Shown here piece by piece: positions 47,456-56,926 of a stretch of 64,000 bases of DNA. The notes beneath the pieces are model-generated. The model saw only the letters and a list, made by a program, of their open reading frames with translations, ran no database searches and was not told the origin of the DNA. Origin of the DNA: Henriciella aquimarina (GTDB lineage Bacteria; Pseudomonadota; Alphaproteobacteria; Caulobacterales; Hyphomonadaceae); NCBI RefSeq assembly GCF_002088975.1, contig NZ_NCST01000103.1:62001-126000 (forward strand), read 5' to 3'. The position numbers were made by a program, and so were the translations under genes. How positions within the stretch are numbered: the stretch's first letter is position 1; the number at the start of each line of letters is the position of its first letter.

Positions 47456-48898
47456 TTACGGCACCTGAAGCAGCGGCTTTGACGGATCGAAATATTCGAC
47501 CGGCAGGTGCACGCCGCGGCGCTGCATTTCGTCCAGGCATTTCGGACGCAGGCCCGAAGCACGGAATTCCCCGACGACCGTGCCGTCTTCTTCCGTGCGC
47601 AGCCTGTCGAAGGTGAATATGTCCTGCATCTGGATGATGTCGCCTTCCATGCCGGTCACCTCGGTGATGTGCGTCACGCGGCGCGAGCCATCCGACAGGC
47701 GCTGGGCCTGGATGATGATGCCGATGGCCGAAGCGATCTGGTGGCGCACCGCTTCCGGCGAAATGCGCAGGCCGCCCATGGCGACCATCTGCTCCAGACG
47801 GCTGATCGCCTCGCGAGGATTGTTGGCGTGGATCGTGGCCATTGAGCCTTCGTGACCGGTATTCATGGCCTGCAGCATGTCGAAGGCTTCTTCAGAGCGG
47901 ACCTCACCGAGGATGACGCGGTCCGGGCGCATCCGCAGGGCGTTTTTGACCAGTTCGCGCTGGCGGATTTCGCCCTTGCCCTCAAGGTTTGGCGGGCGGG
48001 TTTCCATGCGGGCCACGTGCGGCTGCTGCAGCTGCAGTTCGGCGGCGTCCTCGATGGTGATGAGGCGCTCCTTGTGGCTGATCGCCTTGGAGAGGGCGTT
48101 CAAAAGCGTTGTCTTGCCCGAGCCGGTGCCGCCGGAAATGATGGTGGTGACCCGGCACTTCACCGCGCCATGCAGGAATTCCGCGACCTCTTTCGGCATG
48201 GCGCCGAACGAGATCAGCTTTTCCAGGGTCAGCGGCTTTTTCGAAAATTTCCGGATGGAGACGAGCGGCCCGTCAATCGCGACCGGTTCGACAGCGGCGT
48301 TCACACGTGAGCCATCGAGCAGGCGGGCATCGACCAGCGGCTGGCTCTCGTCGACGCGCCGGCCGACGGCGGAAACGATACGCCCGACGATGCGGCGCAG
48401 GTGAGCATTGTCGCGGAACTTGGCTTCGGAGAGTTCAAGCTCGCCGCCGCGCTCGACATAGACCTGTTTGGCGCCATTGATCAGGATATCTGAAATGGTC
48501 GGGTCGGCCAGCAGCGGTTCAAGCGGTCCGAGACCCGTCATCTCATCATAGACGGAATCGGCGAAGTTCGCGACTTCGGCCTGGTTCATCGGGATGCGCT
48601 CGTCGCGCACGATCTCGGTCACGAGCCGGCGAACCTGCTTCTTCATTTCCATCTCGTCGAGCTTGTCGAGGACGGAGAGATCGAGTTCGTCGATCAGCTT
48701 GTTGTGGACCCGCAGCTTGGCTTCCAGCAGGTCGAGGGACGGGGAATCGAAATCGGCGTCCTCGGCTTCGGCATCGTCGGCGGTAAAGATCGGCGCTTCG
48801 TCATTCTTCGCGCGCACGGTCGGGGTGCGTTCCTCCGGGGCCTCTTCTTCGGGCCGGGTGGCTTGCTGGGCTTTGGAGAGAAGGGAAAACCTCGCCAT
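47456..48898 (-). CDS. cpaF: Tad pilus assembly ATPase CpaF/TadA
   Basis: This is the cytoplasmic secretion ATPase that powers Flp pilus assembly, 480 aa. The Walker A GGTGSGKT is at 256-263, and the Walker B and His-box block is VILGEVRSEEAFDMLQAMNTGHEGS followed by TIHANNP. The N-terminal domain spans about 60-200. ATG 48898 overlaps the cpaE stop by one base (TAATG); the frame stays open much further upstream over cpaE, but that part is not family sequence. Confidence 0.95.
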   Translation of the reverse strand: MARFSLLSKAQQATRPEEEAPEERTPTVRAKNDEAPIFTADDAEAEDADFDSPSLDLLEAKLRVHNKLIDELDLSVLDKLDEMEMKKQVRRLVTEIVRDERIPMNQAEVANFADSVYDEMTGLGPLEPLLADPTISDILINGAKQVYVERGGELELSEAKFRDNAHLRRIVGRIVSAVGRRVDESQPLVDARLLDGSRVNAAVEPVAIDGPLVSIRKFSKKPLTLEKLISFGAMPKEVAEFLHGAVKCRVTTIISGGTGSGKTTLLNALSKAISHKERLITIEDAAELQLQQPHVARMETRPPNLEGKGEIRQRELVKNALRMRPDRVILGEVRSEEAFDMLQAMNTGHEGSMATIHANNPREAISRLEQMVAMGGLRISPEAVRHQIASAIGIIIQAQRLSDGSRRVTHITEVTGMEGDIIQMQDIFTFDRLRTEEDGTVVGEFRASGLRPKCLDEMQRRGVHLPVEYFDPSKPLLQVP

Positions 48899-50085
48899 TA
48901 TGCGCTCTTTCTCGCCTTGATGATCTGGCTGGTGGCATTGCCGCCGCGTTCCAGCGTCTCGATGAGAAGGCCGACATCCTTCGTGATGCGGTTGCCGGGT
49001 TTGGCCTGGCTGACGGCCTGACCGAAATTGACTGCGGAAAGGGCGGCATCCCAGTCCGAGGAAATCGTTCCGAAGACCGGCCGGCCAATGGCTTCTTCCG
49101 CCTGCGCGACGGTGACGGTGTTGCCGAACACCTTCTTGGCCATGCGGTTGAGCACGATGCGCGGGCTTGCGAGGCCTTCCGACAGGTCCTCGATCTCTTC
49201 GGCCCGGTTGCGCGCGGCATGCAGGGCTGGGACGGTGAGTTCGCTCATGACGATGTTCTCGTCCGAGCCGGTCACGACGGCCGCCGTCCAGGGTGACGGC
49301 CAGCGAGGCAGGTCGATCACAACATGGTCGTAGCTGGCGCAGGCAATATCGAGCACCTTGAGGATGGCTTCCGGCTTGATCGTGTTCCACAACCGGTCGG
49401 AGCGTGGGGCCGAGAGGAGGTGGATGCCGTTCTTGTGGCGCGTGATGAAAGCCTGAAGCAGGGCTTCGTCGATCCGGTCTGCCGACTGGGTGAGCGCCTG
49501 CTGGTTCAGGTTGGATGGGCAGTTGAGATAGCTGGCGCAGGCGCCGTCGAAAAAGTCGAGGTCGACGAGGCAGACCCGGTTTTTGTGCTCGCGCTGGCTG
49601 ATCTGATAGGCGATCTCGACCGCAACGAGTGTCGCCCCGGCGCCGCCGACCGATCCGGTCACGGTCCAGCACTTGCCGGTTTCGTCAGCCCCGGATGTGT
49701 CACGGCGCGAGACCTGGGCAACCGATTGCTGCAGGGGCTCGGTGCCGATCGGCGTGTCCAGCATGTCCCAGCGCGCCATGGAGAGCAGGTGTTTCACCGC
49801 CAGGACAGGCACATTTTCGCCGATCACGATACCGGGCAGGTTGGGGGCGTCGCGGCCAACCCTGATCAGGAGTTCGACCAGATCGAAGCTGCCATCATTC
49901 TCGATGATGACGATGGCGCCCGGCTCGGCGATGGCGGCTTCGACGGCTACAGCCGCTTCGCTCTGAACCGTTACTGCGAGGCCGGCTTCACGGGCGGCTT
50001 CCGAAACGCTTCGGCCCCATTGTGGGGCGAAGACGTGCAGCCGCTGGCGGCCGCCTGCAGGACGCTGCGCGGGGGTGTCGCTCAT
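48898..50085 (-). CDS. cpaE: Tad pilus assembly protein CpaE/TadZ
   Basis: This 395-aa protein has an atypical receiver-like N-terminal domain (about 16-125) and a ParA/MinD-type ATPase domain behind it. The phosphate loop is GSVGGAGAT (144-152), which lacks the signature Walker lysines, as is common in CpaE. LVDLDFFDGACASYLNC follows as the Walker A' region. TadZ proteins place the pilus at the pole. It overlaps cpaC and cpaF by 4 bases and 1 base. Confidence 0.93.
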   Translation of the reverse strand: MSDTPAQRPAGGRQRLHVFAPQWGRSVSEAAREAGLAVTVQSEAAVAVEAAIAEPGAIVIIENDGSFDLVELLIRVGRDAPNLPGIVIGENVPVLAVKHLLSMARWDMLDTPIGTEPLQQSVAQVSRRDTSGADETGKCWTVTGSVGGAGATLVAVEIAYQISQREHKNRVCLVDLDFFDGACASYLNCPSNLNQQALTQSADRIDEALLQAFITRHKNGIHLLSAPRSDRLWNTIKPEAILKVLDIACASYDHVVIDLPRWPSPWTAAVVTGSDENIVMSELTVPALHAARNRAEEIEDLSEGLASPRIVLNRMAKKVFGNTVTVAQAEEAIGRPVFGTISSDWDAALSAVNFGQAVSQAKPGNRITKDVGLLIETLERGGNATSQIIKARKSA

Positions 50086-51506
50086 TGAGAGGCTCCAGCC
50101 GATTGTGGAACGTAGCCAAGGTCGGGACGGGCTGTCTGGGCGTCGATATTGCGCTTCACAGCGCTGCCGAAGGCGGGCGCATCCGGGTCATCGACCCGAC
50201 CCAGCAACAGGCGCTCGGCTTCGGAGGGCTCGGTCCGGCCCTGACGCGGATCAGACAGTTTCGTCCCCTTCGCGGCGGGATGAACCAGCCGCGGAGTGAT
50301 GATGATGACGAGTTCGGTTTCGTTCTCGCGGAAGCGGTTCGACCGGAACAGCGCCCCAAGGATGGGCACATCGCCCAGCCAGGGGGTCTGCACCGATGAG
50401 GTGTCGACCGTGTTCTGGATCAGCCCGGCAATCGCGAAGCTCTCGCCGTCGCCCAGTTCGATAACGGTGGTCGCCTTGCGCACGCTGAGCGCCGGGATTT
50501 CGACGTCCGACAGGCGCACGGAATTGCGCGGATCGAGCTGGCTGACCTCGGGGCTTACTTCCAGGCGGATCTTGGAATCCGAAATGATGACGGGCGTGAA
50601 TTCCAGACCGACGCCGAACTCGCGGAACTGGATCGTGACGACGTCCTGGTCTGCCGAGACCGGCACCGGAAATTCGCCGCCCGCCAGAAAGCTCGCTGGC
50701 TCACCGGAGCGGGCCACAAGGTTCGGCTCGGCAAGGGTGCGGATAATGCCTTTTTCCTCCAGCGCCCGCAGGAAGACATCGATATTCACACTGCCGGACC
50801 CGCCAAGAATGGAGGCGATGGTTTTCGGTGGATTGCCCGACAGCAGGCTGGACCCGGTCGAGAAGATGAAGTCCCCGGCGCGGCTGACTTCACTGCCAAG
50901 GCCGATTTCCTTCACATCTTCGCGTGAGGCCTCGACGAAGCGCACTTCCAGCATCACTTGCTGCGGGCTGCTGATGTCGAGCGCGTCGATGGTTGCATCG
51001 GGGGCATAGCTCGATGCGATTTCCATGATTTCGGCTGCGGTCGTGTCATCGGGCACATCGCCGCTGACATGCAGGCGCTGGGCGACCGTGCGCAGGTCGA
51101 GACGGATCTCGGGATAAAGCGCGGCAATATCGCTGCGGATGGCGCCGAGATCATACTGCACGCGCACATCGATCACTTCGACCAGAGCGCCGTCTTCGTC
51201 ATAGACGAGGATGTTCGTGCTCCCGATGCTGCGCCCGCGGACATAAAGCCGGTTGTCGGCGGTCGGGGAGGCATCGGCGATTTCAGGCTGCGAGACGGCG
51301 ATCCGCTTGAAAGGCCGGGCGACATTGACCGGCGTGGAGCGGTTCACCGTCACGGTGAGATCGGTATGTGCCGGTCCGGCGGTGGCGGCCACAGCATCGG
51401 TCTTGCCGCCGGAGAGGTTGGCTTCGGCCTGCGCAGGTCCGGCCAGGCATAGCACTGCGGCCAGGCAGGCAAGATGGGCGCATGGTTTGCGCAGTATCGA
51501 CAGCAT
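50082..51506 (-). CDS. cpaC: Tad pilus outer-membrane secretin CpaC/RcpA
   Basis: This 474-aa secretin forms the outer-membrane channel for Flp pili. The Sec signal ends AQA (residue 27). The N-terminal pilus-assembly domain is about 48-120, a BON-like domain is about 125-180, and the secretin domain has EVRFVEASREDVKEIGL, GEFPVPVSAD, VGLEFTPVI and the VPILGALFRSNRFRENETELVIIITPRLV end block. It leads the cpaC-cpaE-cpaF-tadB-tadC operon. Confidence 0.95.
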   Translation of the reverse strand: MLSILRKPCAHLACLAAVLCLAGPAQAEANLSGGKTDAVAATAGPAHTDLTVTVNRSTPVNVARPFKRIAVSQPEIADASPTADNRLYVRGRSIGSTNILVYDEDGALVEVIDVRVQYDLGAIRSDIAALYPEIRLDLRTVAQRLHVSGDVPDDTTAAEIMEIASSYAPDATIDALDISSPQQVMLEVRFVEASREDVKEIGLGSEVSRAGDFIFSTGSSLLSGNPPKTIASILGGSGSVNIDVFLRALEEKGIIRTLAEPNLVARSGEPASFLAGGEFPVPVSADQDVVTIQFREFGVGLEFTPVIISDSKIRLEVSPEVSQLDPRNSVRLSDVEIPALSVRKATTVIELGDGESFAIAGLIQNTVDTSSVQTPWLGDVPILGALFRSNRFRENETELVIIITPRLVHPAAKGTKLSDPRQGRTEPSEAERLLLGRVDDPDAPAFGSAVKRNIDAQTARPDLGYVPQSAGASQ

Positions 51507-51547
51507 GGTCAGCCCCTGAACATTCTGTTCGGGCCGCGGAAAGGGCG

Positions 51548-51672
51548 GCCTGTCCAGTTGACAGGCTTAATGGAGAGGATTGAAGCCGCGCTGAAGTGAT
51601 GCGATCAAACTTCTCGCAAATTTGTCTCTTCCCGGTGACTGGCTGTGAACGGGGGAGGGCGCTCAGCCCTCC
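51548..51672. repeat. Two perfect hairpins between doeC end and cpaC start
   Basis: GCCTGTC-CAGTT-GACAGGC (51548-51566) and GGAGGGC-GCTCA-GCCCTCC (51654-51672) are perfect 7-5-7 inverted repeats. The second overlaps the doeC stop codon. Neither has a T-run on the minus strand. They could slow or end doeC transcription, or act as operators for cpaC. Confidence 0.4.
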
Positions 51673-53036
51673 TTTACCGGGCCGATCCAGACCTGCTGGG
51701 CATTGACGAATTCCATGATGCCATGCGGGCCGAGCTCACGGCCCAGGCCGGACGCCTTGATGCCGCCGGAGGGCAGGCGCGGATCAGTCTTCACAATGCC
51801 GTTTACGCTGACCTGGCCGGCCTCGATGCGCCGGGCCATTTCTTCGCCGCGCTTGGCATTGGTCCAGACCGAAGCCGCAAGCCCGTAAGGCGTGTCATTC
51901 GCCATCTCAAGCGCATGGGCTTCGTCCTTCGCGCGGATCAGTACGCCGATGGGGCCGAAGGTCTCCTCCTTGAAGGCCGTCATGCCAGGTTCGACGTCAG
52001 CGAGCAGGGTGACGGGGTAGAAGAACCCGTCGCCGTCGGGCAGTTCGCCGCCCAGCAGACAATCGGCGCCTTCCGAGATCGTGCTGCGCACTTGCCGGTC
52101 CAGCGCGTCGCGAAGGTCCTTGCGGGCGATCGGTCCGACATCGGTCTCATCCAGCTTCGGATTGCCGAGCTTCAATGCGGCGAGCTTGTCGCGCATGAGC
52201 TGCTTCATCTCGTCATAGACACTGTCCTCGACGATGATGCGCTTGGCCGCAATGCAGGACTGGCCGGCATTGATGATGCGCGAGGTCTTGAGCGTCTCGG
52301 CAGCCTTCTCCAGGTCGGCATCGGCCAGCACAATGGACGGGTCCGACCCGCCAAGCTCAAGCACGGCCGGCTTGATTTCAGAGCCGGCGATTTCGGCGAC
52401 TTTCGAACCGCCCCCGGAGGAACCGGTGAAGGAAATGCCGCGCACGCGCTTGTCGCGCATCACCGCTTCCACGCGCGGGGTCTCGAGCATCAGGGCCTGG
52501 AAGAGCCCCTCGGGCGCGCCGACATCGCGGAAACACTTCTCGATGGCCAGTGCGCAGCCCGGTACGTGCGGATCATGCTTCATGAGGGCGGTATTGCCGG
52601 CCATCAAGGCGGGCGCGCAAAACCGGAAGGCGAGCCAGAAAGGCGCGTTCCAGGGCAGGATGCCAAGGATGGGCCCAAGCGGCAGGTGCTGGACGTAAGA
52701 GAGCGAGGCGTCCGACTCGATCACCTGACGGGTGAGATAGCCTTCGGCATGATCGGCATAGTGCTCGGCGCACCAGGCGCCCTTGTTGACCTCGCCGCGG
52801 GCTTCCTTGATCGGCTTGCCCATTTCTTCGGTCATGACCGGGGCGAGCGTCTCGACATTGTCGCGCATGTGCTTGGCGACGTCCCGCAGAACCTTCGCGC
52901 GTTCGGAGAAGCTCTTCTCCTTCCATTCGCGATAGGCATTTAGCGAGGCGGCAAGCTTGGCCTCGACCTGCTCATCCGTGTCGGCGGCCACGTCGCGCAC
53001 GATTTCGCCCGTCGCCGGATTGACGGCTGTCAGCAT
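51663..53036 (-). CDS. doeC: Aldehyde dehydrogenase, probable aspartate-semialdehyde dehydrogenase DoeC
   Basis: This 457-aa NAD(P)-dependent aldehyde dehydrogenase keeps the family residues: VLELGGSDP with the general-base Glu near 230, and the NAGQSCIAAKR loop with the catalytic Cys near 263. It looks like a succinate-semialdehyde dehydrogenase. Its place 25 bases after doeA and behind doeD argues that it oxidises aspartate semialdehyde to aspartate, the last step of ectoine degradation. ATG 53036 has GGAG 8 bases upstream and is preferred to an earlier in-frame start. Confidence 0.85.
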   Translation of the reverse strand: MLTAVNPATGEIVRDVAADTDEQVEAKLAASLNAYREWKEKSFSERAKVLRDVAKHMRDNVETLAPVMTEEMGKPIKEARGEVNKGAWCAEHYADHAEGYLTRQVIESDASLSYVQHLPLGPILGILPWNAPFWLAFRFCAPALMAGNTALMKHDPHVPGCALAIEKCFRDVGAPEGLFQALMLETPRVEAVMRDKRVRGISFTGSSGGGSKVAEIAGSEIKPAVLELGGSDPSIVLADADLEKAAETLKTSRIINAGQSCIAAKRIIVEDSVYDEMKQLMRDKLAALKLGNPKLDETDVGPIARKDLRDALDRQVRSTISEGADCLLGGELPDGDGFFYPVTLLADVEPGMTAFKEETFGPIGVLIRAKDEAHALEMANDTPYGLAASVWTNAKRGEEMARRIEAGQVSVNGIVKTDPRLPSGGIKASGLGRELGPHGIMEFVNAQQVWIGPVKEG

Positions 53037-53061
53037 GGTGTTCACTCCGATTGGTTCTGGC

Positions 53062-54309
53062 TCAGGCGCTGGCGCCCTTGCCATTGGTCGATTTGGCCTT
53101 GGGGGGCTCAGCTTTCGGCGGTGTGCTGGCGGCTTTCTTGTCGCCGGGCTTCAGCGTGAATTCCTCTTCCAGAGAGAAGAAGCTCTCGCAGCCATCCTCT
53201 GTGACATAGATCGTATCGGAGATACCGACCGTCTTGTTGCCGTCGACCCCCCAGACCCACGGGATGATATGGAAGGTCATGCCTTCCTTGAGGATCTGCG
53301 GATCGCCCTGCATCAGGGAAAGGATGTAGCCCTCGTCCCAGCTTGGCGGGAAGGCGATGCCGATGGAATAGCCGGACCGGGTGATCAGCGCGCCGCCATG
53401 GCGCCCGTCGGAGACAATATCGCGGACGATCTTGTCGGCATCGGACACCGTCAGCCCGGGCTGGATATATTTCTTCAGCTCGCGCAGGGCTTTCTGCATC
53501 TGACGCTGGGCGCTTTCCATCGAGGCCGACAGCTTGTCCTGCAGCACTACGGTCCGCATCATGGCAGTGTGGTAGCGCCGGTAGCAGCCACCGATTTCGA
53601 GGAAGACGTGTTCGCCGTCCTGCACGGTGCGGCCTTCCCAGGTGGCATGGCCGATCATGGTACGGGGCCCGGAGGTGACATAGGGCATGACGGCCGGCGG
53701 CTCACCGCCAGCCCGGAACATGGCGCTCGAAACCGCCGCGCCGATATCGTTTTCCGTCACGCCGGCCTTCACCGCGTCGATGCCGGCGCGCATGCCGGCT
53801 TCGGTGGCCTTGGCTGCCTTCTTCATCACCTCGATTTCGGCCTTAGACTTGATCATCCGGCCTTCCTCGACAATGCCGAAGCAGTCGAGCAGGCGCCCGG
53901 CGGTATAGGCGGAATGAATCCGGTCCTGCTGATAGGCTGGCAGGAAGTAGGAGTTCCGCTCATAGCCGACCGTGCAGTTATAGAGATCGAATTCGCGTAG
54001 CGCCTCGATCAGCCGCTGGATCGCGTCGCCATTATCCGCATAGGGCCGGGTCTTCTCGACCCAGGTGCGGGCATGGACGTTCGACTCCTCCATGTTCCGC
54101 GTGACCATGAAGCAGTCTCCGTCCAGCGGGACGACCAGCGCCTGGAAGAAGGAATAGCCGGTGGTCTGATAATCGGTGAGGTACATCAGGTTCTCGGGGT
54201 CCGAGATCACCACCGCATCCAGCTTGCGTTCGCGCATCCGGTCGCGCAGGCCTTCGATCCGCCGCACATATTCCTCGTGCGGAAAAGTCATGTCATCGCG
54301 CTGTCTCAT
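53062..54309 (-). CDS. doeA: M24-family ectoine hydrolase DoeA
   Basis: DoeA opens the ectoine ring to N-acetyl-2,4-diaminobutyrate. The 415-aa protein has a creatinase-like N-terminal domain (about 10-150) and a pita-bread M24 domain (about 165-385) with GGEPPAVMPYVTSGPRTMIGHATWEGR and HIIPWVWGVDG. The metal ligands of true aminopeptidases are partly replaced, as in DoeA/EutD. The C-terminal 25 residues are Lys/Pro-rich. Its ATG overlaps the doeD stop (ATGA). An alternative start lies 6 codons later. Confidence 0.88.
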   Translation of the reverse strand: MRQRDDMTFPHEEYVRRIEGLRDRMRERKLDAVVISDPENLMYLTDYQTTGYSFFQALVVPLDGDCFMVTRNMEESNVHARTWVEKTRPYADNGDAIQRLIEALREFDLYNCTVGYERNSYFLPAYQQDRIHSAYTAGRLLDCFGIVEEGRMIKSKAEIEVMKKAAKATEAGMRAGIDAVKAGVTENDIGAAVSSAMFRAGGEPPAVMPYVTSGPRTMIGHATWEGRTVQDGEHVFLEIGGCYRRYHTAMMRTVVLQDKLSASMESAQRQMQKALRELKKYIQPGLTVSDADKIVRDIVSDGRHGGALITRSGYSIGIAFPPSWDEGYILSLMQGDPQILKEGMTFHIIPWVWGVDGNKTVGISDTIYVTEDGCESFFSLEEEFTLKPGDKKAASTPPKAEPPKAKSTNGKGASA

Positions 54310-55529
54310 GCCGGCTCCATCGCGCTTTGCATGGCGGTTTCGAGGATATCGAGGCCTTCATTCAGGTCTTCATCCGGAATGGTGAGTGGCGGGATCAGCT
54401 TGCCGACGCGCCCGTCGGTGCCACAGGCACCCAGCAGGAGGCCCTTCTCGAAGCATTCGGCGACAAGTTTCTTGTTGAGGGGGCCGTCTTTCGTGTCGAG
54501 GCCCCAGATCATGCCCTTGCCGCGGATCTCCATGCCCGGTCCGGCCATCTTCTTCAGCCGGTCGTGCATGATGTCGCCCTTTTCGCGGACCTCTTTCATG
54601 AAGCTATCGTCCTTGAAATAGTCCATGGCGACCTTGCCGGCGACGAAGGAGATGCCCTGGCCGCGGAAGGTGCCGGTATGCTCGCCGGGCGACCAGTGCT
54701 TGTCGTATTCCGGCTTGTTGAGATTCATGGCGAGCGGCGTGCCGAAGCCGCCAATGCCCTTGGCCAGCGTGATGATGTCCGGATCGAGATCCATGCCATC
54801 GAAGCTGAAATAGGAGCCTGTGCGCCCGCAGCCGGCCTGGATGTCGTCGATGATGAAAAGGGCACCGCGATCCCTGGCGAACTGCCGGATCTCCTTCAGC
54901 CAGGCTTCCTCGGCCACGTTCACACCGCCCTCGGCCTGGATGCACTCGACCAGAATGGCGGCCGGCTGTTCATAGCCCGACGAGTTGTCGCGATAGGCCT
55001 CTTCCATATGCTCCAGCGTGTGACCGAAGGGCAGACGGTCGACATCGTGAAGCGGCACGCCTGCGGCATTGCGGAAATAGGAATTGGCAGTGGCCGCCAG
55101 CGAGCCGAGCGTCATGCCATGGAAACCGTGTGTGAAGGCGATGACACGCTTGCGCCCGGTCGCCTTGCGGGCAAGCTTGAGGGCGGCCTCGACGGCGTTT
55201 GTCCCGGTCGGGCCGGTGAACTGCATCTTGTAGTCCCAGCCGCGCGGTTTCAGGATCGTGTCGCTGAACGCGTCGATGAAGTCGCGCTTGGTTGTCGTCA
55301 TCGTGTCCAGGCTGTGCGGGATGCCGTCAGACTGAATGAAGTCGATGATGGCGTCTTTCATCTTCGGATTGTTGTGACCGAAATTGAGAACCCCGGCGCC
55401 GCCGAAGAAGTCGATATAGGATTTTCCGTTCTCGTCGACCTGACGGGCGTTGGAGGCTGACTTGAAGACGGTGGGGTAGGTCCGGGCATAGCCTCTGACA
55501 TTTGATTCCCAGCGTTCGAAGAGGTCCAT
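54306..55529 (-). CDS. doeD: Diaminobutyrate/2-oxoglutarate aminotransferase DoeD
   Basis: This is a class III PLP aminotransferase of 407 aa, closely EctB-like. GPTGTNAVEAALKLARKATG is near 95, DDIQAGCGRTG near 213, and the PLP lysine lies in ITLAKGIGGFG near 250. ATG 55529 has AAGGAG 7 bases upstream; the frame extends 13 codons further without support. No ectA or ectC is near, while ectoine hydrolase and semialdehyde dehydrogenase genes are, so it is read as the degradative DoeD making aspartate semialdehyde. Confidence 0.88.
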   Translation of the reverse strand: MDLFERWESNVRGYARTYPTVFKSASNARQVDENGKSYIDFFGGAGVLNFGHNNPKMKDAIIDFIQSDGIPHSLDTMTTTKRDFIDAFSDTILKPRGWDYKMQFTGPTGTNAVEAALKLARKATGRKRVIAFTHGFHGMTLGSLAATANSYFRNAAGVPLHDVDRLPFGHTLEHMEEAYRDNSSGYEQPAAILVECIQAEGGVNVAEEAWLKEIRQFARDRGALFIIDDIQAGCGRTGSYFSFDGMDLDPDIITLAKGIGGFGTPLAMNLNKPEYDKHWSPGEHTGTFRGQGISFVAGKVAMDYFKDDSFMKEVREKGDIMHDRLKKMAGPGMEIRGKGMIWGLDTKDGPLNKKLVAECFEKGLLLGACGTDGRVGKLIPPLTIPDEDLNEGLDILETAMQSAMEPA

Positions 55530-55564
55530 TTTCAGTCTCCTTTCAGATCGGTTTGCGGCACGCC

Positions 55565-56782
55565 TCAATCCTCTTGGGCGGTTGATTGCGAAGGCAGCGG
55601 CGCCCCGGCGAGGCGCGCATAGATGCGGGTTACGATCGGCAAAAGCCGGTCATTGAAGTCATAGCGCGGCGAGTGACAGGGCTCGTGATGGCCCTGGCCG
55701 TCATCGGCGCCGATGAGCGCGAAGGCGCCCGGAAGTTCCTTCAGGTAATAGGAGAAATCCTCCGACGCCATGATCGGCACGGGAAGCTGGTCATAATGCC
55801 AGTGCTCGCCCAGATCGGCGGCAATGGCGGCGCGCATTCGGGCGGCCTCGTTCGAATGGTTGATGGTGGCGTCGTAGCGCGGGAAGATTTCCACTGTCGC
55901 ATCGACGCCATAGGCGGCGGCCTGCGTCTTTGCGATGTCCTGGATCATGCCGTCGATACGCGCCCTGTCGGCCGGGTCGGCGATGCGGATCGAACCAGCC
56001 AGTTTGGCGCTGTCGGGAATGACGGTTTCGCCGCTGGGCGCCTCGATCGAGGTGACGCTGACAACAGCGGCATTCTGTGGCGTGATGCGCCGGGCGATGA
56101 TCTGCTGCAACGCCATCGTCACGGCAGACGCGGCGAGCACCGGGTCGCGCGTATTTTCGGGCTGACTGGCATGGCCGCCTGCGCCCTGCAGCGTGATGCG
56201 GAACGTCCCGTTGCCGGCCATGACGGCGCCATCGGGGCAGACCGCCTTGCCGAAGGGGATGGCCGGCCAGTTGTGCCAGCCAAAGATCATGTCGAGGCCT
56301 TCAAGTGCCCCGTCCTCGATCATCTTTTTCGCGCCATGCCCGCCTTCTTCGGCGGGCTGGAAGAGCAGGGTAACCGGCCCGGGCAGTTCGCTTTCGTGCG
56401 CCTTGAGCCAAGCGGCTGTCGACATCAGCGCGGCTGAGTGGCCATCATGTCCGCAGGCATGCATGCAGCCATCCGATGTCGAGCTCCAGTCATGCTTGCT
56501 GGCTTCGTGAATGGGCAAGGCGTCGATGTCGGCGCGCAGGCCGACATGACGGCCGGATGCGTTTTCCGCCAGATAAGCCACCGTACCGGTCCCAGCGCAG
56601 GTCCGCCATTTAATGCCAAGGGCATCAAGGGACGCTCTTATGGAAGCTGCAGTCTGCTCTTCATGCCAGGTCAGTTCGGGGTGGCGGTGCAGATTTCGCC
56701 GAAAATCGACGGACGCTCTGACAAGGTTTTGCCAGCGCTTCGCGCCGTCTGAAGTGTCCGGCTTGAATATGATGTCTTCCAT
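55565..56782 (-). CDS. M20-family amidohydrolase, probable N-acetyl-diaminobutyrate deacetylase (DoeB2-type)
   Basis: This 405-aa zinc hydrolase of the hippurate-hydrolase type has HRHPELTWHEEQT (32-44), GLRADIDALP near 80, the MHACGHDGHSA metal motif near 107, the general-base FQPAEEGGHGA near 142, and the C-terminal metal His region. It is first in the operon, 35 bases before doeD. It most likely removes the acetyl group from the DoeA product, replacing the AstE/AspA-type DoeB, which is absent. Confidence 0.85.
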   Translation of the reverse strand: MEDIIFKPDTSDGAKRWQNLVRASVDFRRNLHRHPELTWHEEQTAASIRASLDALGIKWRTCAGTGTVAYLAENASGRHVGLRADIDALPIHEASKHDWSSTSDGCMHACGHDGHSAALMSTAAWLKAHESELPGPVTLLFQPAEEGGHGAKKMIEDGALEGLDMIFGWHNWPAIPFGKAVCPDGAVMAGNGTFRITLQGAGGHASQPENTRDPVLAASAVTMALQQIIARRITPQNAAVVSVTSIEAPSGETVIPDSAKLAGSIRIADPADRARIDGMIQDIAKTQAAAYGVDATVEIFPRYDATINHSNEAARMRAAIAADLGEHWHYDQLPVPIMASEDFSYYLKELPGAFALIGADDGQGHHEPCHSPRYDFNDRLLPIVTRIYARLAGAPLPSQSTAQED

Positions 56783-56926
56783 CCGGTCAACCTATCGGTC
56801 CGCCGTAAGACTTCAACCCGCTTTCAGTTTATAAATCAGCGTATTCGCCAAAACTTTTTGGCCAAAAATCAAGCAGAAACAAGCGACCACTTAGACAATC
56901 TAAGTATGCGCCCGAGCAAGGCTAAG

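Noticed and set aside
48898-50085. CpaE as a broken ATPase because the Walker A lysines are missing
   Set aside because: Loss of these residues is common in CpaE/TadZ and does not indicate a pseudogene.
54306-55529. Ectoine biosynthesis gene ectB
   Set aside because: No ectA or ectC is present; the neighbours are ectoine hydrolase, deacetylase and semialdehyde dehydrogenase, which point to degradation.
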